The position numbers and the translations under genes were made by a program. Shown here one piece after another: positions 24,555-35,977 of a stretch of DNA of 64,000 bases. Source of the DNA: Rhodamnia argentea. Taxonomy: Eukaryota > Streptophyta > Magnoliopsida > Myrtales > Myrtaceae. The stretch is from positions 11,050,001 through 11,114,000 of the forward strand of contig NC_063152.1 of the NCBI RefSeq assembly GCF_020921035.1, given 5' to 3'. The notes beneath the pieces were generated by a model. That model made no database searches. It was not told where the DNA came from and saw nothing but the letters and a program-made list of their open reading frames with translations. Every line of letters begins with the position of its first letter. The first letter of the stretch is position 1.

Positions 24555-26319
24555 TTTTCAAGCCGGGTATCGAATCGCGAGCATTTGTATCTAGGATTGA
24601 GAAATGTAGAGCTATTTCATGAAATATGATATGGACAGCTTAACTATGTCCATGTCTCGGGGTTGACTAATGGAGGATCCAGCTGGAAAAACTTGTGCAT
24701 CGGTCCATTGACCTGCTAAATTCAGGGTGATTATGAGTATCGGGACACAGCAATGAAGGTTTACAATTTCTTCGTGAACACACTTTGACTTATGTGGTCC
24801 ATCTAATCATTTCTGAGGCTCAAATGTATGTGCAGATGTCATCTTTGTGTGAAATGCCGAATGTTTGTATGCTAATTTATGGTTTAAAATACAAGGAAGA
24901 GAGAATTAGAAGGAATGGAAATCTGGGGTTGAGTAAGAGAGAAGCTAATATGAGGTCCGGTTTCTAGTTAAGGTTCTAATGTCTTATGATGTATCTTCCT
25001 TTAACATTTGATTGAATAGACATTCTAGCTTGTTTTGTGTTTTGTAATTACAACAATCAAGAAAGTTAATTGCCGTAAAGCTGATGTATCTTCCGAGTAC
25101 ATAGAATGAGGGCACACGCTTGATGATACCTCAAACAATAGAATCGCCGTGAGAAATGGATGGGGGTCCATTTGCTTGTTGCTCAAGAAGAAGTCATCAC
25201 AATCCATGTATGCGGCGACACGTATTCGATGTATAATGGATTGGGATGGAGGGAAACGTGTGGCCATCGATCCAGACACCATCGTCTGTATTGAAGCATG
25301 TCGCCATCACGGCTGCAAAAGGTTTTGTGGACTTTCACGTGTTCGACTACTGTTTAAGTGCCAGGATGAGATCGGATCCTCGCAAGTCAGAAAAGTTTTC
25401 GACTCGTGCCCCGAGGTTGACTTGGTGATTAAGGAGCCTGTATTGAAAAGTGGATTACGCTCGGCACCAAAGAATTGATTTTCTATATTATTAAATGCCA
25501 AATTGAGAGGATCTGGTCCTTAATCAACACCACACGAGAAATGTGTCTTCTGAGAAATTATACTTGTCTTCAACAATTGACATTTGCTGGAAATAACAAC
25601 TAGTGCCAACTTATAGCAGATGTTCTTTCTAACTTTTTTTGGGTCAAAGTTCTTTCTAACTTCAATTAGCTCTAAATGATCATAAAATGAGTCTTAGGCC
25701 CAATGGCCTAGTGGAGTCCTCTCTTGGACTAATAGCCTAGGGATTGTGCAAATAGAAAATAAGAAGAAAAACAAGGCAGGATAATGAGATATTAATTGCA
25801 TGATCTAGAAACAAATGGATCGAGTCCATCTCCATTATTAATTTTCTGGTTCCTGTCGCGCTATCCACGTAATAAACCTTGTACATCAGATTTCAAACTT
25901 TCCATGCATTGGCATAAATTTATCACAAATGAGATCGTTTCTTAGGTGCAAGGGCTTGTCGGAGTAGAAGCTCACCTAAGACACCCGACATCTTTAGTCT
26001 ATTCAGGAAACATCCCACCACCTCACAAGGACTCGTCGTGCTCGTACTGGATCTTCGTAACGACCAAATCATGGGTCCGTGTGTCTTAATAAAAGCTTGA
26101 GATCGGGTGCATTCGACGGGCGAAATTCCTCCGGTCTTTCTGGAGTGGTCCCTTCGAGCATGTCTTCCCAATCATCAATGGGTTTTCTGAGAAATAACCT
26201 CTCGGGCAAGAGTCCTTACCTGCAACAGAAGATGTTCGAGGCCTCTTTGTTATGTGGAAATGCGTCTCTCCGGTACTGTCCCTTAGTTTTAATATACATC
26301 TTGACGGAATGTTCCAAGA
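24555..26319. other. Intergenic region
   Basis: No recognisable gene. An open frame at 25,149-25,478 (109 aa) and opposite-strand frames near 26,000 have no known motif and sit in sequence without clear splice or codon signal. I leave them uncalled. Confidence 0.5.
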
Positions 26320-26392
26320 TCCGTTGTAGTCTAGTTGGTTAGGATACTCGGCTCTCACCCGAGAGACCCGGGTTCAAGTCCCGGCAACGGAA
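26320..26392 (+). tRNA. trnE-CTC: tRNA-Glu (CTC anticodon)
   Basis: A full cloverleaf is readable. The acceptor stem TCCGTTG pairs with CAACGGA, with discriminator A at 26,392. The D arm contains box A TAGTCTAGTTGG. The anticodon stem CTCGG/CCGAG encloses loop CTCTCAC with anticodon CTC at 26,354-26,356. The T arm with GGTTCAAGTCC gives box B. No intron. Nuclear-type, transcribed by Pol III. Confidence 0.97.
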
Positions 26393-26399
26393 TTCCCTC

Positions 26400-26406
26400 T
26401 TTTTTT
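26400..26406 (+). terminator. Pol III T-run terminator
   Basis: Seven consecutive T residues start eight bases after the tRNA discriminator, the standard Pol III stop. Confidence 0.85.
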
Positions 26407-26599
26407 CGGTAATTTCAAGTTCGGGGCACGAATCTGGTTAGATCGGGTCGATCCGATTCCATCCCCTTCTACGCCCAACACAACAATGGCGGGAAAACCA
26501 TAAAAGCTTCAGTCATCAGTTTCAGTCCCCATCTCTCTGCAACTTTTAGGGTTGAAAATCTCTGCAAGCAAGAACACCAGAAGCTTCGAGGGAACGGCA

Positions 26600-27519
26600 A
26601 TGGCGAGAGACGAGGCCACCGATGCTAGCGTCAAAAGGAGCGTCGGAGTAAAAGCCGGTGTCGAAGAGAACACCTTGGCGATCCTCGATGCTTTCGAGTC
26701 CAGCGATCCTCGCTACTCTCACGACGATCGTACGTGTGTTCTCTTCCCGAGAAGTTCGCGCCTTTCTTTTGTTGGATTGACGATTCCACCTTCATGTTTT
26801 GAAAATCGGCGCCCCCTTTTTTTTTTCCCGACTTCGCGTGCGAGCTTCAGTGTTGATGATTGCGATTGTTCGTTTCTGGGAATTGAAAAATTTTAGGCAT
26901 GGCTTTCCTCGAAGCAGTTCGCGGCGCCTCAGTCGTTGCAGAAAATGGAACTCCTCTGACCAAGTAATCCCCCATTGATCTCTCCCTCTCCCTCTCCCTC
27001 TGTGATTGTCGTTGGGCTGGATGTCGAAATTGAGATCTCGAACGTGTTAATCTTAAGCTAAGCTCGACTGTCAAGACTTTAGTCCTTCGCAATCACCTAT
27101 CGATTCTCTGTCTGGTGTGTAGTTCAGCTTGGTTTCTTTCTTTGCACTACATTTGCGTCGCTCGTTACCTTTCGTGAGTACCAGAGGTTTTCTGCCGATT
27201 TAGTGCTTTGCTTTTGGCTGCCCATTAAGTTGATTGTGAGTTTCTTTAAATTTGGTGGCGACAGCAAAATGTTGGAGGCTATCTTTCGGATTCTCAGGAC
27301 CGGAGAATCGCTGCAATCTATCATGGCGAGTTTCCAACTTCTTAACGAGTTGGAAAAGGTAAATGGCCGCTCTCTGTATTGATGTACTCGTTTCGGATGA
27401 ACAAAGTCCTGATTTTGCTCCATTTGAAGCGCTATCCTCGCCTGTGCTCATCTGCTGGAGGTACATCCGAATCATCTTCAGTTGCTCAACCTGAGCTTGA
27501 AGTGCTAAAGGAGGTATTA

Positions 27520-27571
<52 letters not shown>

Positions 27572-30500
27572 GCTAAAGCAACACCTCTGTAACAGGCTTG
27601 GTCTCCCTTGTCTCTTGCTTCAGACAGTGCTACTAGTGGGAGAGCAGCAGTTAACGAAAACCCTTGTGGACCACTTGACCCCTCCGTGAGTTGAATTTAA
27701 GACATACTTCATGACATTCATTTTATAGTGCTTTAAACTGATTGAATTTGTGTATGCTGGCTAATCTGTTCCCTTTTCATTTTTTGGAATTGATTGATTT
27801 GAAAGTTATGCGATATCTTCTCTTGCAGTAGTAACATTCCTTTTGTTTTGTTGCTCTCAACACTTTCTGTAGGTTTAAGGCGCTGATAGTGATTAGTTAT
27901 GCAGCCCGCTTGTGAACTGAAATGCATTTAACAGTAGATATATCTAGACCTTGAATCGTGCAAACATGCATAAGAATGTGATAGATTAAAAATGCTAGCC
28001 GGCTACAGATATATGATTATGTTCCAATTTCTCATAAAAACCAGGTTCTGGTTGGGTGGACATAATGGCAATCTCTCCTTCTGTTTTTCTTTTACTCTTT
28101 CTAATCCTAGGACGAACTAAGAAGAATAAAGTTTTTCATACTTCATGTAGATGATAGAAAGTGCCATTGCACTTTCATGATTGCAAATGTGAGTTCTTTT
28201 GTCACGGCTCTTGGTGGTGATTGAGCTTGTTTTTGGTTAACCTTCTGGTGTTTGTTCGAAGTTTCTTCTTAAGGTGGTCCATAAACCTTGCCATAGTCAG
28301 TCAAAGCTCTTCGATCCATCACTGCAGGGTTTTGATCTTCTGATACAAGGCCTATTTACACTGGTGAATGGGACAAATCATCAAGTAGTTGATATGGAGG
28401 TCTGCTTATCTGTTTTATTTTCAGTGCTATGTCAATTAAACCGAACTCTCTTGCTTTGGTGAATAGATGGTACGCCATGTTGGTAAATCATGCTTACAAA
28501 GTTGCACTTAGTAATATGCCTACCGACCTTTCCATTTTGAGAAGAGTGTGAACTCTGAAGTATATCCATCTGCTGCTCATAATATTTTTTTTTTTTAGCA
28601 GATGCTCATAATAAATTGACTAAGTTCAATAAAGCTGGAAAACAAAAAGAACAAAAAGGAAAAGCTTGATCTATTTACATCATGTATCTTACTTGTTAGC
28701 TCTTTAGGCATTTTGCTTCTTGAAACCCTCTTTCTGGTGGAACTTTTGTGTGCAAAATTAAAAGCTGAAGCAGTAAGTTGACCTAAAGATAAATTTACAA
28801 ATGATCAAGAACCTCTTTCCTCTTCTATTGTTGGAAAATTATGCTAGTCACTATTCAGAAACTCTGGTTAAAAAGGGAAAATGTACGTAATTAGTCCAAC
28901 ACGATCTTTAATGGCGCAGTATACTCTTTCTGGTTAATGTCTCCTATTCTAGAATTTATTTGGTAACACTCACACTACACTGTTATTTGATCTTAAATAC
29001 TTATATCTGTTCCAGTATCCTGACTCTTCAATCCTCTTTGCTGTTTATGCCAGACACCAATTTATTTTTGTTCTCTATGGCTCTACTCCAAATGTAATTT
29101 TTGTATCTGACGCAATAACAGGTTCTCTATAGCTTGAATGACATCTTGAAATATTGGTTTTCCTCGTCTTATTTGACTGCAGTCTCTGAGAAATATGTTA
29201 TTGCTCCAGTATCTCATCAATTTTCTTGAAGGAGATTTTTCATCTCGCAGCAATTTTTATAAAGGTGAGACGTCCTGTCTCATCCTAATCCCATTAATTT
29301 GTGCATTTGTGCTCCACAATGAAGGCTTAAGAGACTACACACTATTGCAGAAACCATGGATTGGACTGTCATAAGGGAGTCTTTGCTGAGCATGCTTTTG
29401 GTATTTTCTATATCTGCTAAATTACTATTTCTTGTGTCAACAATAGCAATGTCTTCATTTGCGCATGTTCTAATTTGTCTTTTAGACAGAGGAAAAAAAT
29501 CCTCTGTTCGACAATGCAGTAGTGGTAGGGGAAGGGTTGTGATCTTGTAAAATCTTGTACAAGGATGGTCAATTATTATGCATCGCCATCTGTGTAGTGC
29601 TCAAGAAGATTCAGCTACAAGAACTTGATGAAGGATTGCCCATCTGTTTTGTGTGAGTTGCGGCAACTTTGCACTGGATTTGGTGATGATCTTATAATTC
29701 CAGAGTTTTCAGAGGCCAAGTCATCTGAAGTTTGTGACACTTCGTTAGTAATTGCTTCACTTGAAGCTTTAGACAATACTTGCACAGCCATGCAGAAACT
29801 TATGACAATGGTAATTGTTTTTTACTGTATGGGGACTTCGAGCAATGCCTTCTACTTGACGTGCTGACTTGTGTTCTTTTAGATTATGGAGCTTGATGTG
29901 TTAAAAAACCAAGCAGATAAGAAAGGCTGTACTACAAGAGCTGATGGTTTTAGGTACATGTTTCCCAGTTTTAATCACCTTATAAACCACCTTGGTTTGG
30001 TAATTCTGTTTACCCATTAAGAATGCATTAACCATTGGATTCAGTGCAGAACTCCATTGCTGGAGATAATACTAGATGAACTGACATACAATAATGAGAT
30101 CCTGTCTCCATATCTTCAGGTACCAATGTAGAACTGTCTCTACCTCTCACATAGGGATTGACATATTTGGGGTGGTATTGTGGGCGTTGTTTGTTCTTCT
30201 TTCTTTGGGTTGGCAGAGGGGGTGGGATGTGCGGCAGAGTTGGGCTGCTAGAGCTCTCAGACTTTCTGAAGAAGGATTTTGGCAGAAAGGGTACTTGTTA
30301 AGCAATTAGATATAGAAATATCGCACTTTCCGATGCAGTGACTATCCTTGTGATATGCACAATCAATGTTTTGAAAATCGATTTTTTCCTTATTGAGCAT
30401 GCTTATTAAGTTTTTTGGGGGCACTCGTTAGCAAGACCTTCAAAAAAGCCATTCGGACTTTTCTTATCTAGTAAAAGGAAAATCATAAAACTTGCAGTGA

Positions 30501-31811
30501 GACAAATATTGTTATATTTCTTCTTTAGTGGATGTATATTGACTCACATTCATGAAAAGTTCTACGGACAATTGAAAACGCAAATTTTGAACTTCCTAGT
30601 TTTATATCTACATGTGGCACCCCCTAGTTTCAATATTTACTCTTTGCACGCTAGAGTTTTGAAAGGACCTAATACTTGACACCTTGGGGTCTAAAACCAT
30701 AGGCAAATGTGAGGTGCAGAGTAGATTTTTTGAAACATTGAAATGCAAAGTGTAGGGTTTTGAAACTAAGGTGCGAAATGTAGATCTCGAAACTAGAGGA
30801 TGCAAAGTATGGTTAGAAGAAACTTGAGGATGGTTTATCTGAATATCCCAATATTTTGTGTTCTGATACTACTACAAGTCATAAGTCTCTATTGCTACGT
30901 TTTAGATTTAGTGGTTGTTAGAAGATTGAGTTTAATTTCACAAAATTGATTTCAGGTTTTTAATCAACCAAAATGGAAGCTGGAGCTTATCTTGCAGTAT
31001 CTCTCTAAGTACACTGCCAAGGTTTGATTTAGACCATAGGATTGCTGCCAATTTTTTGATGAAGTGTTTCTATCTTTCCTCAACAGAAGTTTTCATTTAG
31101 ACATGCTTTATACATGGACAAATTAAGGGATGGATTACTCCTGTCATCCATGATAGCTGCATGCCCTTTTTCTTTCCCGTGATCAACAGCCTTCTGTTCG
31201 TACTCGAAGATCAAGTGATTATACTGATGATCCAACATTTGGTGGAGTTTTGAAGTGCCTCTCAAACGGGAGTAGCTTGAGAAGCATTACGAAGAAGATT
31301 GGTGCAGAAACAGTCCAGTTGCTCCTAGCTCATGCTTTCCAGGTGAAGGATATGATCTAAATACGCACTACAGATGTCTTGAGGTCTTGCATTATATTGA
31401 TTATTTTTCTTTCTTTTCATGGGTATCCTTCAGGCCCAGTTGGCTCTTTCATGCAAATCTCGTTCTGCTGAGAGTGTTTCAAAGTCCAACGGAGACGTCA
31501 TGGACTGCTCGTTGATGGAAATATGCAAGCATATGATCTCTGCTTTTGATGGCTTAAAAAAAATGGATGAGTAAGCATCTCCTTAGGTTTAGCTGAAACA
31601 GTTTCCATTCCAATTTTCATCTGCATGCATCTCATTATAAATGAAGAGCGTCGAAGTCAAATGACAATAGCATCACAGTTATCGCTCTCTAAATGCTACA
31701 GTCATCCTCATTATCGACTGCGCAACTTTCATGGACAGGCAGATGGACATCTTACCAACTGGGAAAGAAGCCTTGTTTGTAGCCACTGCCATCCTGTCAA
31801 TCAAGTCGTAG
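26600..31811 (+). CDS. SNI1: SNI1 homologue (483 aa, 15 exons)
   Basis: Exons: 26600-26729, 26897-26963, 27265-27358, 27430-27513, 27596-27685, 28328-28399, 29183-29264, 29351-29400, 29598-29810, 29883-29953, 30050-30119, 30956-31021, 31190-31342, 31434-31570, 31739-31811. All junctions are GT-AG and the sum is 1,452 nt in one frame. Family-typical stretches are FLEAVRGASVV, KMLEAIFRIL, MASFQLLNELEKR, WTVIRESLLSMLL, MKDCPSVLCE, CTTRADGFRTPLLEIILDEL, FNQPKWKLEL, KPSVRTRRS, ILPTGKEALFVATAIL. In Arabidopsis, SNI1 is a leucine-rich nuclear protein that represses systemic acquired resistance and belongs to the SMC5/6 DNA-repair complex. A (CT)n run (27,523-27,566) lies in intron 4. Exon 6 could start earlier at 28,276 (another AG), but the 28,328 acceptor keeps family spacing. 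Intact. Confidence 0.93.
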
Positions 31812-33197
31812 CAATGAACAAAATTGCCATGTATCAACCCTCAGACTTTCTGAAGAGTTCCATCAACAGGTGATCTCGCCATTTCTACTATATTCTCAAC
31901 TTGGACAACTTCATACGAATTACCTCTCACGTCGGCATTTTGCCTTCTAATTATGCCTGTGAACAGTCTCTTTCCCTTTTTTTTTTTTGGAGTCGTTGTG
32001 GGGATTATGATTACCATATACAGCATATTCATCGCATCCCAGGTTAAGAAGAGACCGATCCGTATCGTCCCTTTGAATTGTCTTATTGTTGCAGTTTAGA
32101 GAATCTCGGACAATGGTTTTTGCGTTCAGTCTATACATTTTGGAATATGGTCCTCAAACTAAATTGTGTTCCCTCACCTCAAGCTTATTAATTTCCTTTC
32201 TTTTCCCCCTAATTTGGTCCTTTCATCACATGTTCTGAAAATCTAGAAGTCCTGAAATAGGTGTACAAAATTGAAATGGAATCTTGGTGATATATTGCCT
32301 TCTTGTTCCCATAAAATTGCTTTCCAATGAAAAACATTCGCATCGAACAAGTTTTTTACAGAAAATAAGTCCCCACATGAGTCCGTTCATCGGCATATAT
32401 AGCTGAGAAATTTCATGATATGCTTTTCAAGTGGGATCAACCTCAGGTGCACAGGTCCACAGGCAAGTCTCTGGTCCGGCAAGCAGTGACCCCAGGTCCA
32501 GCCTTCAGGCAATTTCGGTCAAGCAGCCAAGACCCACGTCTGGCCATGGGGACCCATGTTCAGGCAACCGGGACAGGCAGATATTGTACCTTGTTATGAT
32601 TTATGAGTGTGCACGTCCTACAAACTATACTACTTGTGAGTCTTGTTTCAAGAAATGAAAAACATCACTTTGATGCTTCGGTTTGTCCCTTCTCAAACCT
32701 TTCGAGTCGACAAACAAGTATACTACAGAAGATATAAATTACATTTCGAGGAGTCCGCAACCGCTGGCACCTGGGTCCGGGGGCCAGGACCCCGGGCATA
32801 GAGGAACCGAATGCTGGTAAACTGGACGGCTGGTACCATACGGTATTATCAGGGTGCATGCCCTCCATAGCATGCAATCTTTAGCCCTGTTCCAAAAACC
32901 GAAAGGCATTACTTTAATGCCTGGGCAAGCATCTTAAATTTTTTAGTCGAGAAAGCTACAGGGTACAGCAATTGTCAAGAATAAAAAGCTAATTGTATTA
33001 TCGAGTGCATCATACAATTCACCTATTCTACCAGATAATACAGAGAGAGTTCACGAAATGCCAGACAAAACCCCAGTAAGTTTTTTCAGCGAGTGTATAT
33101 TTTCACTGATCACATCGTTGCTGCAGATCAATGCGTTGCATCCAAAGGATTCTATGATTTGAGATTTGCGAGGCTCATAGATATCTCGCAACGTTAA
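31812..33197. other. Intergenic region downstream of SNI1
   Basis: No gene supported. A GC-rich block with repeated 'GGTCC...CAGGC' text (about 32,440-32,580) and another at 32,750-32,870 stand out. Each is near a similar 'gaaaaacatcactttgatgc / ggcattactttaatgcc' stretch (about 32,655 and 32,905), suggesting a decayed repeat pair. Confidence 0.45.
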
Positions 33198-34931
33198 CTA
33201 CTTTTCCGACTCTTCGGCTGCAGTCTGAGCATTCCTGAAAATGATCAATGATCACAATGTCTTGTCAACCACAACAGGATACACTTTAAAGGGGGCGCTA
33301 CTAATGCCGCTTAAATCACCAATGATCGTTCACCTGGTTGATTGCAATGAATCGAGCTGCATGGTGACTGGTCCATCGTTAACTAGGTTGACCTTCAATT
33401 CATAAGGAGAAACAATATTTAAGAAGAAGCATCCTCAGGAAAATAAACAACTAATGGAACGAGGAACGAAAAGAGGAAGAGGAATGCACGCAAAGATACC
33501 TTCATCATTGCCCCAAATAGGCCATCTGTTCAAATCATTGGGAGATGGTGAAAATAAATCAGCTAGCGAAGTGGAAAAAGAGATGATAGAGTATATACGA
33601 TATCCAGCGGCAAGTGAATATACATTGCATACCGATGAACAAGAACAGTTACATCATAGCACTCGATAATATGCTCTTTTATGACAGGTAGCAAAGGAAC
33701 TCTTTTTTATCCTAAACATGAACAGGTTTGCCAAGCCAAAAAATTAGCCAGCAAATGTCGCAATTTACATCTACGATTGCAATTTGTACAAAAACACCAT
33801 GAAAGTTCTCTGAATCAGATACAATAATTGAATGCGGCTGTTCTAGTCAACCAAAATAAATGTCAAAAGAGCCTCACATTATCCTTCAGAGAAAGCCAAA
33901 GAAAACCCAGAGCAACAACCATGAGTCACTTCCACAGCGTAACATTGCTGTAGACTCATAGACGTACAAATTTGCCACTTTAATGCAGAGGCCACCAACA
34001 TTGACAACTGCTAGCACCAACAGTTTTCTTGATGATACTGAGAGGTACGTTTACAGGTTGTTTGAATCTACTTTCATGCTTACCATTGATCCAAATTATG
34101 CAATGGTACATCCAAGCTAAGCAAGACAACTAAAGAATCGAAAAGGTTTTACCTTTAACGGCATCAGGGCTGTAAGCCTTTCGAAATCTCTCAACCAGAG
34201 ACTCGTAGAAGGGCTTCGCCTTCTGAGGTGGCATCGCAACATGAAAGTCTGGCTTGTTACCCTTCAAGAACCCATACAATGTAAATTGACTGACTGTAGC
34301 ATCCACAAGTTACCCAACATGAGATTATTTGCTAATTCTACCTCGGTTGCAGAAAACCCCTAAAACCTTAGAATTTTTCTGCAACGAGATGTGACATCGG
34401 TTGAACAGAGAACAACGAAATCCACCAACTGCTTACCTAAAAGAACCCCATGATTCTTCTGCATTACCTGCAATGCAACAGCAGATGAAGCACAAATTAG
34501 AAGGAAGCACAGAAAAATTCGTTTCTTTATGGTGCACGCAAAAGCAACTTGAGGGAAGAAACTACATTTTGGTCCCACCCTCTCCCTGTACTTTCGTTCG
34601 TGAACAATCTCATGTTCAAGACCTTCCGACATCTGCAACCAATTTCGAAAACCACAAAAGACCCTCAAATTGTTATCTCTCGAACTATAAAAGTTAACAA
34701 TTCAGCCATCAACAGAGCAAGAGAAATGACGATCAGCGAAGTAAAAGAACGGATTTTGGATAAGAAGACGAGTATTCCGTACATGTAATCGGCATCGGAG
34801 TCGGTGTCGGATTCGTGGATTCCGACGAAAAAGAGGAGGCCAGGGCCAATCTCTGACACCGTGCGGCCTTCGACCTGCAATGAAGCAGCTCACATGAGCA
34901 GCTGAAGCGTTAAGATGGGGGGGAGGGAGAG

Positions 34932-34970
<39 letters not shown>

Positions 34971-35018
34971 AGAGACCTCGACGCTGGCGGAGGCGACCCT
35001 CTGAACCACTGCTCTCAT
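33198..35018 (-). CDS. DTD: D-aminoacyl-tRNA deacylase, DTD1 type (164 aa, 8 exons)
   Basis: Exons in transcript order: 35018-34977, 34874-34783, 34632-34566, 34467-34437, 34293-34153, 33525-33500, 33392-33334, 33234-33198. Frame is kept throughout. DTD removes D-amino acids (and Gly from tRNA-Ala) mischarged on tRNA. Family motifs are MRAVVQRVASASVEV, GPGLLFFVGI, ADYICRKVLNMRLF, the active-site SQFTLYG, and the cross-subunit Gly-Pro motif NDGPVTMQLD. If the last intron is retained, the protein stops at 33,330 as LQSTR (153 aa); spliced, it gains NAQTAAEESEK. An in-frame ATG at 35,135 would add 39 residues without acidic residues, looking like an organelle transit peptide. A (GA)n run lies just inside intron 1. 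Confidence 0.92.
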
Positions 35019-35135
35019 GGCTCTGATCTGAAGGCGCCGCCGTTTCGTTGCTGCGGAAGGCGGCGGCTGAGTGAAGCGGACGCAACCGGGGAGAGTGCCG
35101 GAAGAGCGGAGGGTGAGCGTGGGGAGAGAGTACAT

Positions 35136-35977
35136 TGCTCCACTTTTACAATTCTTTTTGTCTTTTGTCTTTTGTCTTTTTTTTTTTAAATTTCTATATA
35201 TTATTGGTTGATAGCAATTCTAAATTTGTATTTATTTCAATACGGTATCATACCTTCTGGCAAATATTAATTTTTGCAATTAAATCTTTCCATCACTTAT
35301 TATCAATGGCTGGATGGCACTGATAATCTCGTACTATGGTACAAAAAAATTTCACAAAGTAGACTTTCAAAAATTAAGTAATTCGATACATTAGTGATCG
35401 AATTTTTTTTTTCCTATTTTGCGTGTGGAAATCCTAATCATTAGACGTAAGTCTACTCAACCTCGATTTTTAGGTGTTTTGGATCCTACTTTACTTTTCA
35501 ACGCCCTTTTATCATATATGGGACGTATATGAAATATACCATCCGTTTTATCATACCCACTCAATTATCCTACATGTGCAGCAGTACAGAAATAAAGGCG
35601 GCATTCACCTAAACGAGAATTGAATGTTGATTTTAAATTTGTGGAGCCTAAAGTCCAAAATTGAATAGTGTGAGGAATTTAACAAGTGAATGATCTTATC
35701 CTTATTGACCAAAAAAAAAAAAATTGATCTCATCCTTATGATCAAATGAAGTTAATCCCAATTAGATGTAAGAACAAAGTCAAAGTCAACAATGAACAAG
35801 TGAATGTGCACAAAGTATGCACAAACTCTCCTAAATTCTTACAACTCTCGTCCATTCACAAGGTCTCACCTACAACTCCACATCAACTCCAACCCATCAA
35901 ACTCAACATATCCCAAACCCAAATCCAATAAAAAAAACAACATGAAATTTGAAAACCAAGGAAGAAAGCATTCACAT
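35136..35977. other. Short intergenic region between DTD and peroxidase
   Basis: AT-rich. It contains the DTD promoter side (35,136 on) and the peroxidase 3' side. No gene or named repeat recognised. Confidence 0.5.

Noticed and set aside
25149-25478. 109-residue plus-strand open frame
   Set aside because: No known domain, and an overlapping second frame is also open. Could be chance.
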